Shown here piece by piece: positions 1-8,160 of a stretch of 64,000 nt of DNA (positions within the stretch are counted from its first letter, which is position 1; each line of letters begins with the position of its first letter). The DNA comes from JAPHTQ01 sp050299175. Its GTDB lineage: Bacteria; Pseudomonadota; Gammaproteobacteria; Thiohalomonadales; Thiohalomonadaceae. The notes beneath the pieces are model-generated. The model worked only from the letters and a program-made list of their open reading frames with translations. It was not told where the DNA came from and made no database searches. The position numbers and the translations under genes are program-made. The DNA lies in assembly GCA_050299175.1 (NCBI GenBank), contig JBNKVM010000010.1, positions 1-64,000 of the forward strand, given 5' to 3'.

Positions 1-201
1 TCGCAGGCTGAGATTCATCTTGCCATCGTCATCGGCAAAAACACGGTAGCCCAGCAGACGCTCCAGCAAGCGGTCCGCCTGTGCCTCGGTATCGCCACGC
101 TCCACGCCGACCAGTACCATCAGTCCAGTATCAATGGATGCGATCACCTCACCATCGACCGTCACGCTCGCTTCGGTAACTCGCTGTAAAAGTCCTATCA
201 T
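1..201 (-). CDS. dtd: D-aminoacyl-tRNA deacylase, N-terminal part
   Basis: The first 67 residues are visible; the rest lies beyond the left edge. Dtd hydrolyses D-amino acids (and glycine mischarged on tRNA-Ala) from tRNA in the cytoplasm, a translation proofreading step. The start MIGLLQRVTEASVTVDGEVI and the following GLMVLVGVERGDTE and GYRVFADDDGKMNLS stretches are typical of the family. The catalytic Gly-cisPro motif falls outside the window and cannot be checked. The start codon overlaps the stop of the upstream pip gene in an ATGA arrangement (198-201), indicating translational coupling, an arrangement also seen for pip-dtd pairs in other gammaproteobacteria. Confidence 0.93.
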   Translation of the reverse strand, partial: MIGLLQRVTEASVTVDGEVIASIDTGLMVLVGVERGDTEAQADRLLERLLGYRVFADDDGKMNLSLR

Positions 202-1148
202 GCCAGGCGCTCCGCAAAATCATTGGTGACGGTAATTAACGCGTCCACTGTAGCGGGTTCCGCTGCCGAATGACCCGCATTGGGAATAATGCGCAACTCC
301 GAGCCAGGCCACGCCTGATGCAATTGCCAGGCATTCTCCAGCGGACAGATCACATCGTATCGGCCGTGCACAATCACCCCAGGGATGCCCTCCAGCTTCC
401 CTGCATCGCCCAGGATCTGGTTCGGTTCGAGAAAACTGTTGTTAACGAAATAGTGGCACTCGATGCGCGCCAGAGAGAGTGCGGTAAAAGGATTACCGAA
501 GTGCTCCACCACCGATTCGCTAGGTGCAAGGGTCGCGGTGCGGCCTTCCCACAACGACCACGCCTTGGCTGCCGCCATCCGCTCCATCTCATTATCACCA
601 GTCAGACGACGATAGTAGGCGTTGAGCAGATCATCATGTTCCGTTTCGGGGATAGGTGCCAGATAATCCCGCCAGTAATCGGGGAAAAGACGGCTGGTGC
701 CCTGCTGATAGAACCAGTCGATCTCGTGGCGACGGCAGAGAAAAATACCGCGCAACACCATACCCAGTACTCGCTCGGGGTGGGTTTCCGCATAGACCAG
801 ACTCAGGGTCGAACCCCAGGAACCGCCGAACAGCAACCAGCGCTCGACATTCAAATGCGCGCGGATCACTTCCATATCCGCCACCAGCGCCTGGGTGGTA
901 TTGCCTTTCAGTTCAGCGTGAGGCGCAGAGCGGCCACAGCCGCGCTGGTCGAAGAGAATAATGCGATAACGCTCGGGATCAAAAAAGCGCCGATGATAAT
1001 CCTCGCAGCCCGCTCCTGGCCCACCGTGGACGAACAACACCGGGATCCCGTCCGGATTACCACACTCTTCCACATGCAGTTGGTGCGGCGGTTCGACATC
1101 AAGGGTATGACTCACATAAGGGTGAATAGCGGGATAGAGTTCATGCAT
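198..1148 (-). CDS. pip: proline iminopeptidase (alpha/beta hydrolase, S33 family)
   Basis: A 316-residue cytoplasmic aminopeptidase expected to release N-terminal proline from peptides. The oxyanion-region motif HGGPGAGCEDYHRRFF is followed by FDQRGCGRS and the nucleophile elbow GGSWGSTLSL (Ser about residue 111). The distal Asp sits in HGRYDVICP and the catalytic His in NAGHSA near the C-terminus, so the triad is complete. Length matches the family (about 315). The gene overlaps dtd downstream by four bases and was probably co-transcribed with it. No strong Shine-Dalgarno sequence precedes the ATG at 1148. Confidence 0.95.
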   Translation of the reverse strand: MHELYPAIHPYVSHTLDVEPPHQLHVEECGNPDGIPVLFVHGGPGAGCEDYHRRFFDPERYRIILFDQRGCGRSAPHAELKGNTTQALVADMEVIRAHLNVERWLLFGGSWGSTLSLVYAETHPERVLGMVLRGIFLCRRHEIDWFYQQGTSRLFPDYWRDYLAPIPETEHDDLLNAYYRRLTGDNEMERMAAAKAWSLWEGRTATLAPSESVVEHFGNPFTALSLARIECHYFVNNSFLEPNQILGDAGKLEGIPGVIVHGRYDVICPLENAWQLHQAWPGSELRIIPNAGHSAAEPATVDALITVTNDFAERLA

Positions 1149-1168
1149 CGTTTTATATTAACAGCGCC

Positions 1169-1612
1169 TCAGGGTTTGACGTAACTGTAACCTTGCTCCT
1201 GCAATTCGATAATCCGAACAACCCCCGCAGGGACCACCCGTACCCCTTCACTCAGGCCAACTTTCTTGCCGTCCCGCTGCTCGATACGCTTTATGGTATT
1301 ACCGCAGGCGCTAAAAATGATCTCCTGCTTCGACAAACTGGTCACGCGCTGCGACATTGGCCCACCGGCGATCAACATGGACAGACCGGGACCATAAGCG
1401 ACAATCTCGATGGCAACGTAATCCATGCCGTAAGCCTTTTGCAAATTGACTGCATTGTTCATGGCAATGGTTTGGGTAGTCGCATCATTACTGCTGAGCT
1501 GAATGACCACCTTGTGCAGCATATCCTCTTCTGCCGACACCGGGGTAACCACAGACAACGAGGGTAAAGCAAGCAACAGAACAACAAGGAATGAACGGCG
1601 TAAGTTAAACAT
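1169..1612 (-). CDS. exported DsrE/DsrF-like family protein
   Basis: A 147-residue protein with a signal peptide (residues 1-27, cleavage after PVSA) and a DsrE-like fold region from about residue 34: KVVIQLSSNDATTQTIAMNN, then VEIVAYGPG-type and SACGNTIKR segments. Families of this fold occur in sulfur transfer, but the exported single-domain versions have no settled role. One cysteine (SACGNT) sits where DsrE-like proteins carry a reactive Cys; whether it is catalytic is inference. A good Shine-Dalgarno (AAGGAG) lies nine bases before the ATG. It is 20 bases upstream of pip on the same strand and may be the first gene of that transcript. Confidence 0.8.
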   Translation of the reverse strand: MFNLRRSFLVVLLLALPSLSVVTPVSAEEDMLHKVVIQLSSNDATTQTIAMNNAVNLQKAYGMDYVAIEIVAYGPGLSMLIAGGPMSQRVTSLSKQEIIFSACGNTIKRIEQRDGKKVGLSEGVRVVPAGVVRIIELQEQGYSYVKP

Positions 1613-1726
1613 GACTTAGTACTCCTTAGAACGTAACCAACACAGGCGTATCTAGCAAAACTCATTACAGCAACTGCCACGGAAAAAACCAGCCAATCAA
1701 TACACCTATGCGAGGGTGCTTTGTGA

Positions 1727-1766
1727 CAAATGAAAATCACTGTGATCGGCTAGCCGATCACAGTGA
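1727..1766 (-). terminator. rho-independent terminator after the 1774-2331 gene
   Basis: A perfect 30-base palindrome (1737-1766) lies seven bases after the stop of the minus-strand gene. Read on the minus strand it is followed by TTTTCATTTG, so it fits an intrinsic terminator. The stem is unusually long and perfectly symmetric, which would also suit a protein-binding site. Confidence 0.75.
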
Positions 1767-1773
1767 ACAACGA

Positions 1774-2331
1774 CTAATCGTGCACCAGTTCGCCACGCCA
1801 CCCCATCGCTGCCGCAATACCCGCAGCGAGAAAACCGAGAATGATCAACGAAGGACCAATACCGGTTTCCAGAACGTTATAGGCCCAACTTATATTGAAG
1901 GCGTTGAGGTACAACATTCCTGAATGCAGAACAGTACCGACGATAAAGAACCAGCTAATAAGCTGCTTCAACCAGGCCGCTACGGTAATGAAGCCCAGCG
2001 CAATCCCGACCACGATATTGACCAGCGACTCCAGATTGCCGTGAACGTGGGGGCCGCTACGCACCGTATCGATAGGTGCACGGGCATTGTCCGTCTTGTT
2101 CATCGCCAGCAGACCATCGCTGTTCATTTTGGCGATCTGCTCCGCGCTCATCGGCTCCAGATCCATCTCATAACCCTCTGAGCGAGCCTGGGCGATCTTC
2201 CCCATCGCCTGCGCCTTCTCGCCGCTGGCCGCCATAAAATCACCATACTGCACCGCCAGCATGTAAGGACCCAACGAGGCAGTGAAGACCAGAAAGATAA
2301 AACCGAACACCACGTTCTTCTTACCTATCAT
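1774..2331 (-). CDS. small multi-spanning membrane protein, unknown function
   Basis: The protein is 185 residues from the ATG at 2331, which has AGGAGG six bases upstream; an in-frame start 105 bases further up lacks such support. One hydrophobic segment lies at residues 7-27 and three more at roughly 105-125, 128-150 and 158-178. The loop after the first helix is polar and rich in Met, Glu and Ala; a GPHVHGNLESLVNIVVG segment precedes helix two and the protein ends in WRGELVHD. I do not recognise a family. It stands alone between its promoter region and a strong terminator. Confidence 0.75.
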   Translation of the reverse strand: MIGKKNVVFGFIFLVFTASLGPYMLAVQYGDFMAASGEKAQAMGKIAQARSEGYEMDLEPMSAEQIAKMNSDGLLAMNKTDNARAPIDTVRSGPHVHGNLESLVNIVVGIALGFITVAAWLKQLISWFFIVGTVLHSGMLYLNAFNISWAYNVLETGIGPSLIILGFLAAGIAAAMGWRGELVHD

Positions 2332-2520
2332 GACATCCTCCTGATTTGTTTGGAGAAAATGCCATCGAATGACGGCAATGGGATCACCGGCCCACTCTTC
2401 CCGCTGAGCCCGGCGGCAAGACAAAACAGACTGCAATGCTCAAGTAATAGTATTTTTGTGGCAAAAATAAAGGTCACGTGCGCTTGGTGTAAGCTTATGG
2501 CAAAGGTTCAATCGGCGTAA
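2332..2520. other. non-coding upstream region with promoter for the minus-strand membrane gene
   Basis: No gene is supported here. It must hold the promoter of the gene starting at 2331. Base composition shifts to AT-rich from about 2440 and stays so until about 2960, unlike the roughly 55 percent GC surroundings, which suggests acquired or decaying DNA. Confidence 0.4.
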
Positions 2521-3003
2521 AAACAGGCAAGTCATTACCCAGCCAGGGAGCACTATCCAAAAATTTCCCTCACCACGGTCTTCAAAGAGATAAACGCGGC
2601 AAAATCTAAGCTCAATAAAGAAGTGGTAATTGGAATAGCTGCACTATTGAGCATTCCGTGCATCATCGCAGCAGCGACTAATTGGTGAGGCATGCTCTAT
2701 CTTGGATTCGTCTATGTGCTGGTCGTAATTTCACTCAAACTATTTTTCAGAAAATCCATCACAGCAAAAACAAGTGCCGTACTTCTAAACACAGACATCA
2801 TCTATAAAATTTTAATGCCGTCGAAATACAAGCGAGAAATTGAAGAACTCAATAAGAATAATTCGCAGACGATTAATAGACTTCTTGTTAAACTCACATT
2901 TCTGTTTAAAGACTATTTAAAGAATTCCTTATTCGCGCAGCCATATCTGTTTTGCGTGCAATCATCTTTTCGGCCAGATTCTCGCTACCACCATTTTCGG
3001 TAA
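2521..3003 (+). pseudogene. AT-rich membrane-protein remnant with an in-frame TGA
   Basis: From 2521 one frame stays open except for a single TGA at 2686-2688, directly after a Trp codon and followed by GGC-ATG. The upstream part reads ...KLNKEVVIGIAALLSIPCII and the downstream part MLYLGFVYVLVVISLKLFF..., both hydrophobic and protein-like, so together they look like one membrane protein cut by a nonsense change. The downstream half (2692-3003, 103 residues) could be read alone from ATG, but it has no clear Shine-Dalgarno and its last 30 codons run antisense into the next gene. There is no obvious start upstream of the TGA. AT-rich codon use differs from all neighbours. A short intact gene at 2692 remains possible. 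Confidence 0.35.
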
Positions 3004-4147
3004 TAACTCGGCGAAGCTGTTCGTCTGGAATCCTCGTCACCACTGTGATGGCCTGTTCGATCTCCTCTGGACTCATGTCGCCGAAGAGTTTGACTGCGTG
3101 CGGGTTATCGTTGTCAGTTCGCAGAATATCAAGCTCATCCACACTGTTCCCAAACACTTTGCCTTTAGGATCGCCCTGAGCGCGAAATGCCAGTGCACCG
3201 CCCACATCGAGTGTCAGCACTTTTCCCCCGATGACTCCCTGATTATCACCATCGAAACCGGCGGCATCCCAGTTGGCGGTCCAGGCATGCACACCGAACC
3301 ATTGTTGTGCCTGTTTGCGTTCACTTTCACTGAGACGAGCGATGCACTTCTTGTCGAGATCAACCCAGGCGGTTGCGATCTGATCCGGCGCTTTGCTTCG
3401 CACGTAGGTCAGAGTCGGTGCACCGGCCAGTTGGTAGAGTTGTGCCGCGATGAATTCATTGCGCGCATGGGCCACTGATTCCAGCGTTTTCACGTAGTAA
3501 CGTTGTCCGCTCTCGTCCTGATAAATGCCCGCGGGATTGGTACCCAACTGTCCGCCGATCCGCTGCAGGGTAGTGGTATCAATCACTGTGTTTTGATCAG
3601 GGATAGGTACGGTACGACGCACCAGCGCCAGTTGTGATGGGGTCTCGATGGCGCCCTTGCGCACGTGACGCACGGCGCGGATCGCCTCTTCCGGGTCCAT
3701 GCCCAGTTCTGCCAGCAATCGTGCGGCGATCATGCCTGCCCGCCCCAGACCACCCTTGCAGTGCACCAGCACATCGTCCCCATTGCGCAACATTTCGCGG
3801 ATCTCGCGGCCCTGTGTCAGCCACTCTTCTTCGAATTTCTTTGTGGGAACAGAATAGTCGGCAATAGGCAGATGGCGCCACTCGATGCCTCGCTGTCGGA
3901 TTTCATGGCCCAGCAACGGCACCCTGAGTTCCCTGAGTTCCGCTGGTTCTACCAGCGTCAGCACCAGTTTCGCCCCCCATGCGGCAATAGCATCCAGATC
4001 GATGCCGAGGTCACGCTGCCACGCACCAGTGTTGGCAAACAGGTCGCACTTGCCGGGGCAAAAGGTGATGCCGATCCGTCCATGGGACGGGCTCGCCTGT
4101 ACTTCTGCAATCTGAAGAGGGTGTGTCTGGCTTGTGCGCACTGCCAT
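2906..4147 (-). CDS. dual-specificity protein phosphatase fused to a kinase-like domain
   Basis: The N-terminal half (about 1-185) resembles CDKN3-type cysteine phosphatases. The general acid is D97 (PIADYS) and the P-loop is HCKGGLGRAG with Cys130 and Arg136, the complete CX5R motif. From about residue 198 a second domain begins: GTNPAGIY, then YYVK (Lys220), ARNE (Glu231), HAWTANWD with a DGDN stretch (Asp301, Asn302) and LTLDVGGAL (Asp314). These fit the ATP-lysine, helix-C Glu, catalytic-loop and metal-binding Asp-Gly positions of HipA/PI3K-like kinase folds. A phosphatase and a kinase-like domain in one 413-residue chain suggests reversible phosphorylation of a shared target, which is inference. 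The last few codons are AT-rich, continuous with the odd DNA downstream. Confidence 0.75.
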   Translation of the reverse strand: MAVRTSQTHPLQIAEVQASPSHGRIGITFCPGKCDLFANTGAWQRDLGIDLDAIAAWGAKLVLTLVEPAELRELRVPLLGHEIRQRGIEWRHLPIADYSVPTKKFEEEWLTQGREIREMLRNGDDVLVHCKGGLGRAGMIAARLLAELGMDPEEAIRAVRHVRKGAIETPSQLALVRRTVPIPDQNTVIDTTTLQRIGGQLGTNPAGIYQDESGQRYYVKTLESVAHARNEFIAAQLYQLAGAPTLTYVRSKAPDQIATAWVDLDKKCIARLSESERKQAQQWFGVHAWTANWDAAGFDGDNQGVIGGKVLTLDVGGALAFRAQGDPKGKVFGNSVDELDILRTDNDNPHAVKLFGDMSPEEIEQAITVVTRIPDEQLRRVITENGGSENLAEKMIARKTDMAARIRNSLNSL

Positions 4148-4257
4148 GGGGCAATCCTGATGAAATGATCATTCTCTGTGCGCGAGTCTAGCATGAACGT
4201 CCGGCTTCCTTGCCTTAAGGCAGCAGAGCGAGATTTCTCCTATATTGAGGAAACATC

Positions 4258-5916
4258 ATGCTCCGCAGCTTTTTCGGATGGCTAGCTGGAGACATTCACC
4301 CACTCAGGGCACTACAACAGGCAACTACCGTGGCAGAACAAGGGACAGGTGATACTGCAAATACGCAACATAACCATCCCACTTCGATGGACGAGTTGTC
4401 GCGCATGCATAAGCATGTCCATGATGGGAAACAATCCGTCGCGCTTCAGTCCATGCTACAGACTGAACGGATCTACCATCTCTATTTCAACTTACCCTCG
4501 GCCATCATTATCAGTGTATTGCTGGCGTTTATCCTGGTTTACGTCCAGTGGACGGCAGTTTCGCCCAATCGCTTACTTGGGTGGCTTGCTATCCTCTTTA
4601 TTGTTCTGCTGGGCAGAGTGGCGCTGTTTTTCGCCTGGAAACGATCCACCGATACGGATAACCAGCAACACTGGCTATACTGGTTCCGTGTTGGCACCGC
4701 ACTTGCGGGTATCGTCTGGGGTGCTGCCGGTGTTTTACTTGCGCCATCAGGCGACATCAGCCACATCGTCTACGTCACTTTCGCTCTGGCTGGTCTGGGT
4801 GCGGGCGGCGCGACAACACTGGCTATCGATCGCATCTCGGTTAATATTTTTTTGCTATCGGTCCTGTCACCACAGATCGTCTATCTCGCGCTGGAACAAA
4901 ACACGATCACTCAGGGCATGAGCGCGATGCTGGTGCTGTTTCTGCTTTTTCTGTTGGCCAGTGCATGGCAACTGCGATTACGCCTGGAGGAAAACATTCA
5001 CCTTCGGCATACAGCGACGGAAAGTGAAGCACGCATGCGACAGATGCTGGAAGGCAGCCCAATTGCCACGCGCATTACAGATGCCCTCAGCAACAAGGTG
5101 GTGTTTGCCAACACAAGTTATGTTTCACTGATTGAATCGACCCCGGATCAGGTGATCGGCATTACTCCCTCGAATTACTATGCCCATCCGGAAGAGTACG
5201 ACGATGCCATGGCGCATGTTCGTCGAGGCGAAAATGTCATCAACAAGTTGGTTGAGTTTCGCAGTCTTGAAGAGGGTGGCTGGACGAAATGGGCACTGGC
5301 CTCGTTTTTTGCAGTAGAGTATCAGGGCAAACCGGCAATCCTGGGCTGGTTCTATGACATTACAGACAGAAAGATCATGGAGGACCGCGTCGAACACCTG
5401 GCCTACCACGATACTCTGACGGGTTTACCCAACAGATATCTTTTCAGCGACCGTCTGGAGCAGGCAATTGCCACAGCCCAGCGTGAACAGAGTGAACTGG
5501 CTTTGTTGTTTGTCGATCTGGATAAATTCAAGCCGGTCAATGATCAGTATGGCCACCATATTGGTGACCTTTTACTAATGGCCGTTGCAGAGCGTATTCG
5601 CGACTGTCTGCGCAGAACCGACTCTGCCGCCCGGCTCGGTGGCGATGAGTTTGTTGTGCTGCTACCCATGATTAAAAATGAAGAGAATGCATTAAAAATC
5701 GCAGAAAATATCCGACGCGAATTAAATCGACCATTTCATATCAAAGGGTTAACCCTGGAAATTTCTTCCTGCACAGGCATCGCGCTTTATCCGCATCATA
5801 CTGTTGATGCGCAACACCTTATCGAACTGGCTGATACCGCGATGTACCACGCCAAGGAAGAAGGCAGGAATCGCGTGAAAACCTATCACACCGGATTGCG
5901 GAAGGTTGACGGCTGA
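4258..5916 (+). CDS. membrane PAS-GGDEF diguanylate cyclase
   Basis: A 552-residue inner-membrane protein making cyclic di-GMP from two GTP. Hydrophobic helices fill about residues 82-235, in a MASE-like arrangement without a family I can name. A PAS domain follows (about 255-375, ending GWFYDITDRKIMEDR), then GGDEF (about 385-545) opening with DTLTGLPNRYLFSDRL. The active-site motif RLGGDEFVVLLP is intact at about 461-465, and RRTD five residues before it is the inhibitory I-site, so product feedback is expected. A GAGGA sequence precedes the ATG. It stands alone, divergent from the phosphatase-kinase gene. Confidence 0.93.
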   Translation: MLRSFFGWLAGDIHPLRALQQATTVAEQGTGDTANTQHNHPTSMDELSRMHKHVHDGKQSVALQSMLQTERIYHLYFNLPSAIIISVLLAFILVYVQWTAVSPNRLLGWLAILFIVLLGRVALFFAWKRSTDTDNQQHWLYWFRVGTALAGIVWGAAGVLLAPSGDISHIVYVTFALAGLGAGGATTLAIDRISVNIFLLSVLSPQIVYLALEQNTITQGMSAMLVLFLLFLLASAWQLRLRLEENIHLRHTATESEARMRQMLEGSPIATRITDALSNKVVFANTSYVSLIESTPDQVIGITPSNYYAHPEEYDDAMAHVRRGENVINKLVEFRSLEEGGWTKWALASFFAVEYQGKPAILGWFYDITDRKIMEDRVEHLAYHDTLTGLPNRYLFSDRLEQAIATAQREQSELALLFVDLDKFKPVNDQYGHHIGDLLLMAVAERIRDCLRRTDSAARLGGDEFVVLLPMIKNEENALKIAENIRRELNRPFHIKGLTLEISSCTGIALYPHHTVDAQHLIELADTAMYHAKEEGRNRVKTYHTGLRKVDG

Positions 5917-5941
5917 TCATGTCTCCTGCATATCAATCTGC

Positions 5942-6406
5942 TTATTTCCGCCGCGCCTTGCCACTGATACTATCGATGTGTATGCGATAAACTTTTGTTT
6001 TGTGATCCAACGCTTCAATGTACTTCACGCCTTTCTCGTAGTATCCCACTGAATATTTGTGTAGTAGACCTTCCAGACCTTTCTGTTTTTCCTCATTGAA
6101 TACCTCACCGGCAATACCGGAAATAACGGCACTTTCGTATTTGGTGGAAAATTTGTCTGGCAGGACGTCGGTTACCCCTACCACGCAGAACGATACCCGA
6201 GGATTGTGGACCATGTTCTCGAGCTTGCGTCCCTCCACTGCGCAATGGAAATAGATGTCATCGTCGATGACGCAATAACTGACGGGGATACCGTACGGCA
6301 GACCATCGGCACTTACCGTCGAGAGGATGCCGTACTCCACCCGTTCGAGCAGTTCACGCGCTTCATCCTTGCTTATGGTTCTGTCCTGTCTGCGTGGTTT
6401 GTCCAT
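5942..6406 (-). CDS. pyridoxamine 5'-phosphate oxidase-like (NimA-type) flavin-fold protein
   Basis: A 154-residue split-barrel protein. The line ERVEYGILSTVSADGLPYGI and the later IYFHCAVEGRKLENM and NPRVSFCVVG are characteristic of the NimA/PNPOx-like family, which binds FMN or haem; members include nitroimidazole reductases, but substrate cannot be read from sequence. No membrane segment or signal is present. It is convergent with the cyclase gene at 4258-5916, and its start faces the ABM gene at 6519, so the roughly 110-base gap should hold two divergent promoters. Confidence 0.8.
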   Translation of the reverse strand: MDKPRRQDRTISKDEARELLERVEYGILSTVSADGLPYGIPVSYCVIDDDIYFHCAVEGRKLENMVHNPRVSFCVVGVTDVLPDKFSTKYESAVISGIAGEVFNEEKQKGLEGLLHKYSVGYYEKGVKYIEALDHKTKVYRIHIDSISGKARRK

Positions 6407-6518
6407 TTTAGTGCCAGACCTTTAATCTTGTGCGGGCGTCCAGATTAACTGACACTACGTTGTCAGTATATGGGGAGTAGTGTGTGAGTTCCAACAATCA
6501 ACAATAAGGAGCACCACT

Positions 6519-6845
6519 ATGACACACCGAATCACCGTTCTTGCCCCCATCACCTTGGCCAGGGACAAAACCGAGGAGGATCTGATTGAGGCATCAGATA
6601 AATTTCAGAAAACCTTCGTCGACAAGGAACCTGGTGTACTCCGCCGTGAGCTTATCCGCACTGGAGATAGGGAGTATATGGATATTGTCCAGTTTCGCAG
6701 CAAGGCCGATGCGGAAGAGGTGATTGCCAAAGAAATGGCATCCCCGGTTTGTCATGAATTCTTTGCTGTCATGGAGATGGGTGACTTTGCCGATGATCCA
6801 TCTGCCACCGTAGCAATGCATGACTCACTGGCCACCTACAATTGA
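6519..6845 (+). CDS. antibiotic biosynthesis monooxygenase (ABM)-like domain protein
   Basis: A 108-residue small ferredoxin-like-fold protein. The start is the ATG at 6519 with AAGGAG upstream; an earlier in-frame start gives an unlikely extension. The pattern of an N-terminal beta strand, a Glu-rich helix (KTEEDLIEASDKFQKTF), a GVLRRELIRT strand and a DIVQFRSKADAEEVIAKEM helix fits dimeric ABM/stress-response barrels. Catalysis is not shown; many relatives have no known substrate. Followed closely by a strong terminator, so it is monocistronic. Confidence 0.6.
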   Translation: MTHRITVLAPITLARDKTEEDLIEASDKFQKTFVDKEPGVLRRELIRTGDREYMDIVQFRSKADAEEVIAKEMASPVCHEFFAVMEMGDFADDPSATVAMHDSLATYN

Positions 6846-6877
6846 TGTAATCACCGCCGCCATACAACCACTTTGAT

Positions 6878-6902
6878 GCCGGGTTGCGCCCGGCTCTTTT
6901 TC
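6878..6902 (+). terminator. rho-independent terminator
   Basis: A six-pair GC stem (GCCGGG/CCCGGC, 6878-6883 with 6889-6894) and a five-base loop are followed by TCTTTTTC, 33 bases after the ABM stop codon. Confidence 0.9.
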
Positions 6903-7023
6903 ATTTACCCACGGCTTCATTTCGTCTATATCTGTGCGTACAGCCCAGTATCTGTCTACACTTTCTCAGACAGGTTATCGTATCTAGAAGATGATTTACG
7001 TCATTTAGAATCAGGACTCGCAC

Positions 7024-8148
7024 ATGCGCAGGCTTAGAAATCCCTGTCGATTCACCCTCATGTCGGTCGTGGCTTATCTCTGTCTTGGCGTGCCCCTTCC
7101 TGCGTTAGGACAATCAGACGATGTGGTTTCGCCGTCACAAGCGGAAATGAACGCAATCGTGATCCGGGCTACCGAGCGAGCCTCCCGCTGGGAGGGCCCC
7201 ACCACTGGCCCGATAGCGAAAAGTGGGATACGGGTGGCGGTAATTTGCGAGGACCTACGCAACGGTGGCGTGTTGGGAGTTGCCAGGGGTATCGGTGAGG
7301 CCGCAAATATCCTGGGCTGGAAAATCAGAATGTTCGACGCCCATGGTACTTCGCAAGGGCGGCGAGACGCCCTTAATTCTGCACTATCGATGAAACCGGA
7401 TGGGGTAGTCCTGCTGGGAAGCGACAGTTACATTCTCGAACCTCACCTCTCCCTGTTTGCAAAGCGCAGCATACCGCTGGTCGGCTGGCACGTAGGCCCT
7501 GTGGCAGGGAAGCTCTCCAGCGGAAGTGTAGCGATGAATGTGTCCACTGACCCGCTGGAAGTGGCACGCGTAACGGCGATGGCCGCCCTCATCGAGAGTG
7601 GTGGAAAAGCCGGGGTAATCATCTTCACTGACACCAACTTCGAGATCGCGATGCATAAGGCGAACGTGATGGCAGAAGTCATTCGGACGTGCAGCGAATG
7701 TGAACTGCTTGAGATGCGCCACTTACCGATCTCGCAAAATGCGCAGCAAATGCCGAAGTTGACGCACGAACTATTGGCACGCTACGGCAAGCGCTGGACC
7801 CATGCACTGGCAATTAACGATATCTATTTCGACTACGCGGCTCCTGTGTTCACAAGTGAGGGACAGGACATTCACCTGTTTTCTGCAGGCGATGGCAGTC
7901 CGGCCGCTTTTTTGCGCATACAGGCAGGTACCTTTCAATACGGCACGGTGGCGGAACCGCTGAACCTCCAGGGCTGGCAACTCATGGATGAATTGAACCG
8001 CCTGCTGGTAGGTAAGCCTGTTAGTGGCTACATCATGCCTGTGCATCTGGTAACGCCGGAAAACATCGCCTTTGATGGTGGCGCACAAATGATGTTCGAC
8101 CCCGATAATGGGTATCGGGAAATCTATCGGCGAATATGGCAACGTTAG
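7024..8148 (+). CDS. periplasmic sugar-type (type I) substrate-binding protein
   Basis: A 374-residue protein with a signal peptide (about 1-30, ending PLPALGQ). The mature part has the two-lobe LacI/ribose-binding layout: RVAVICEDLRNGGVLGVARG, later MKPDGVVLLGSD, RSIPLVGWHVG, AMNVSTDPLEVAR and a second-lobe ALAINDIYFDYAAP. No ABC permease or ATPase gene is next to it; instead a hybrid histidine kinase starts 12 bases after its stop. It therefore probably presents a ligand to the sensor, as TorT does to TorS or LuxP to LuxQ. The ligand is unknown. An AGGA sequence lies before the ATG. Confidence 0.85.
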   Translation: MRRLRNPCRFTLMSVVAYLCLGVPLPALGQSDDVVSPSQAEMNAIVIRATERASRWEGPTTGPIAKSGIRVAVICEDLRNGGVLGVARGIGEAANILGWKIRMFDAHGTSQGRRDALNSALSMKPDGVVLLGSDSYILEPHLSLFAKRSIPLVGWHVGPVAGKLSSGSVAMNVSTDPLEVARVTAMAALIESGGKAGVIIFTDTNFEIAMHKANVMAEVIRTCSECELLEMRHLPISQNAQQMPKLTHELLARYGKRWTHALAINDIYFDYAAPVFTSEGQDIHLFSAGDGSPAAFLRIQAGTFQYGTVAEPLNLQGWQLMDELNRLLVGKPVSGYIMPVHLVTPENIAFDGGAQMMFDPDNGYREIYRRIWQR

Positions 8149-8160
8149 AAGATCCCTGAC

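Noticed and set aside
2686..2688. In-frame TGA as a selenocysteine codon
   Set aside because: No SECIS-like hairpin was seen downstream and the context is a Trp-TGA-Gly in a hydrophobic segment; a nonsense change is simpler.
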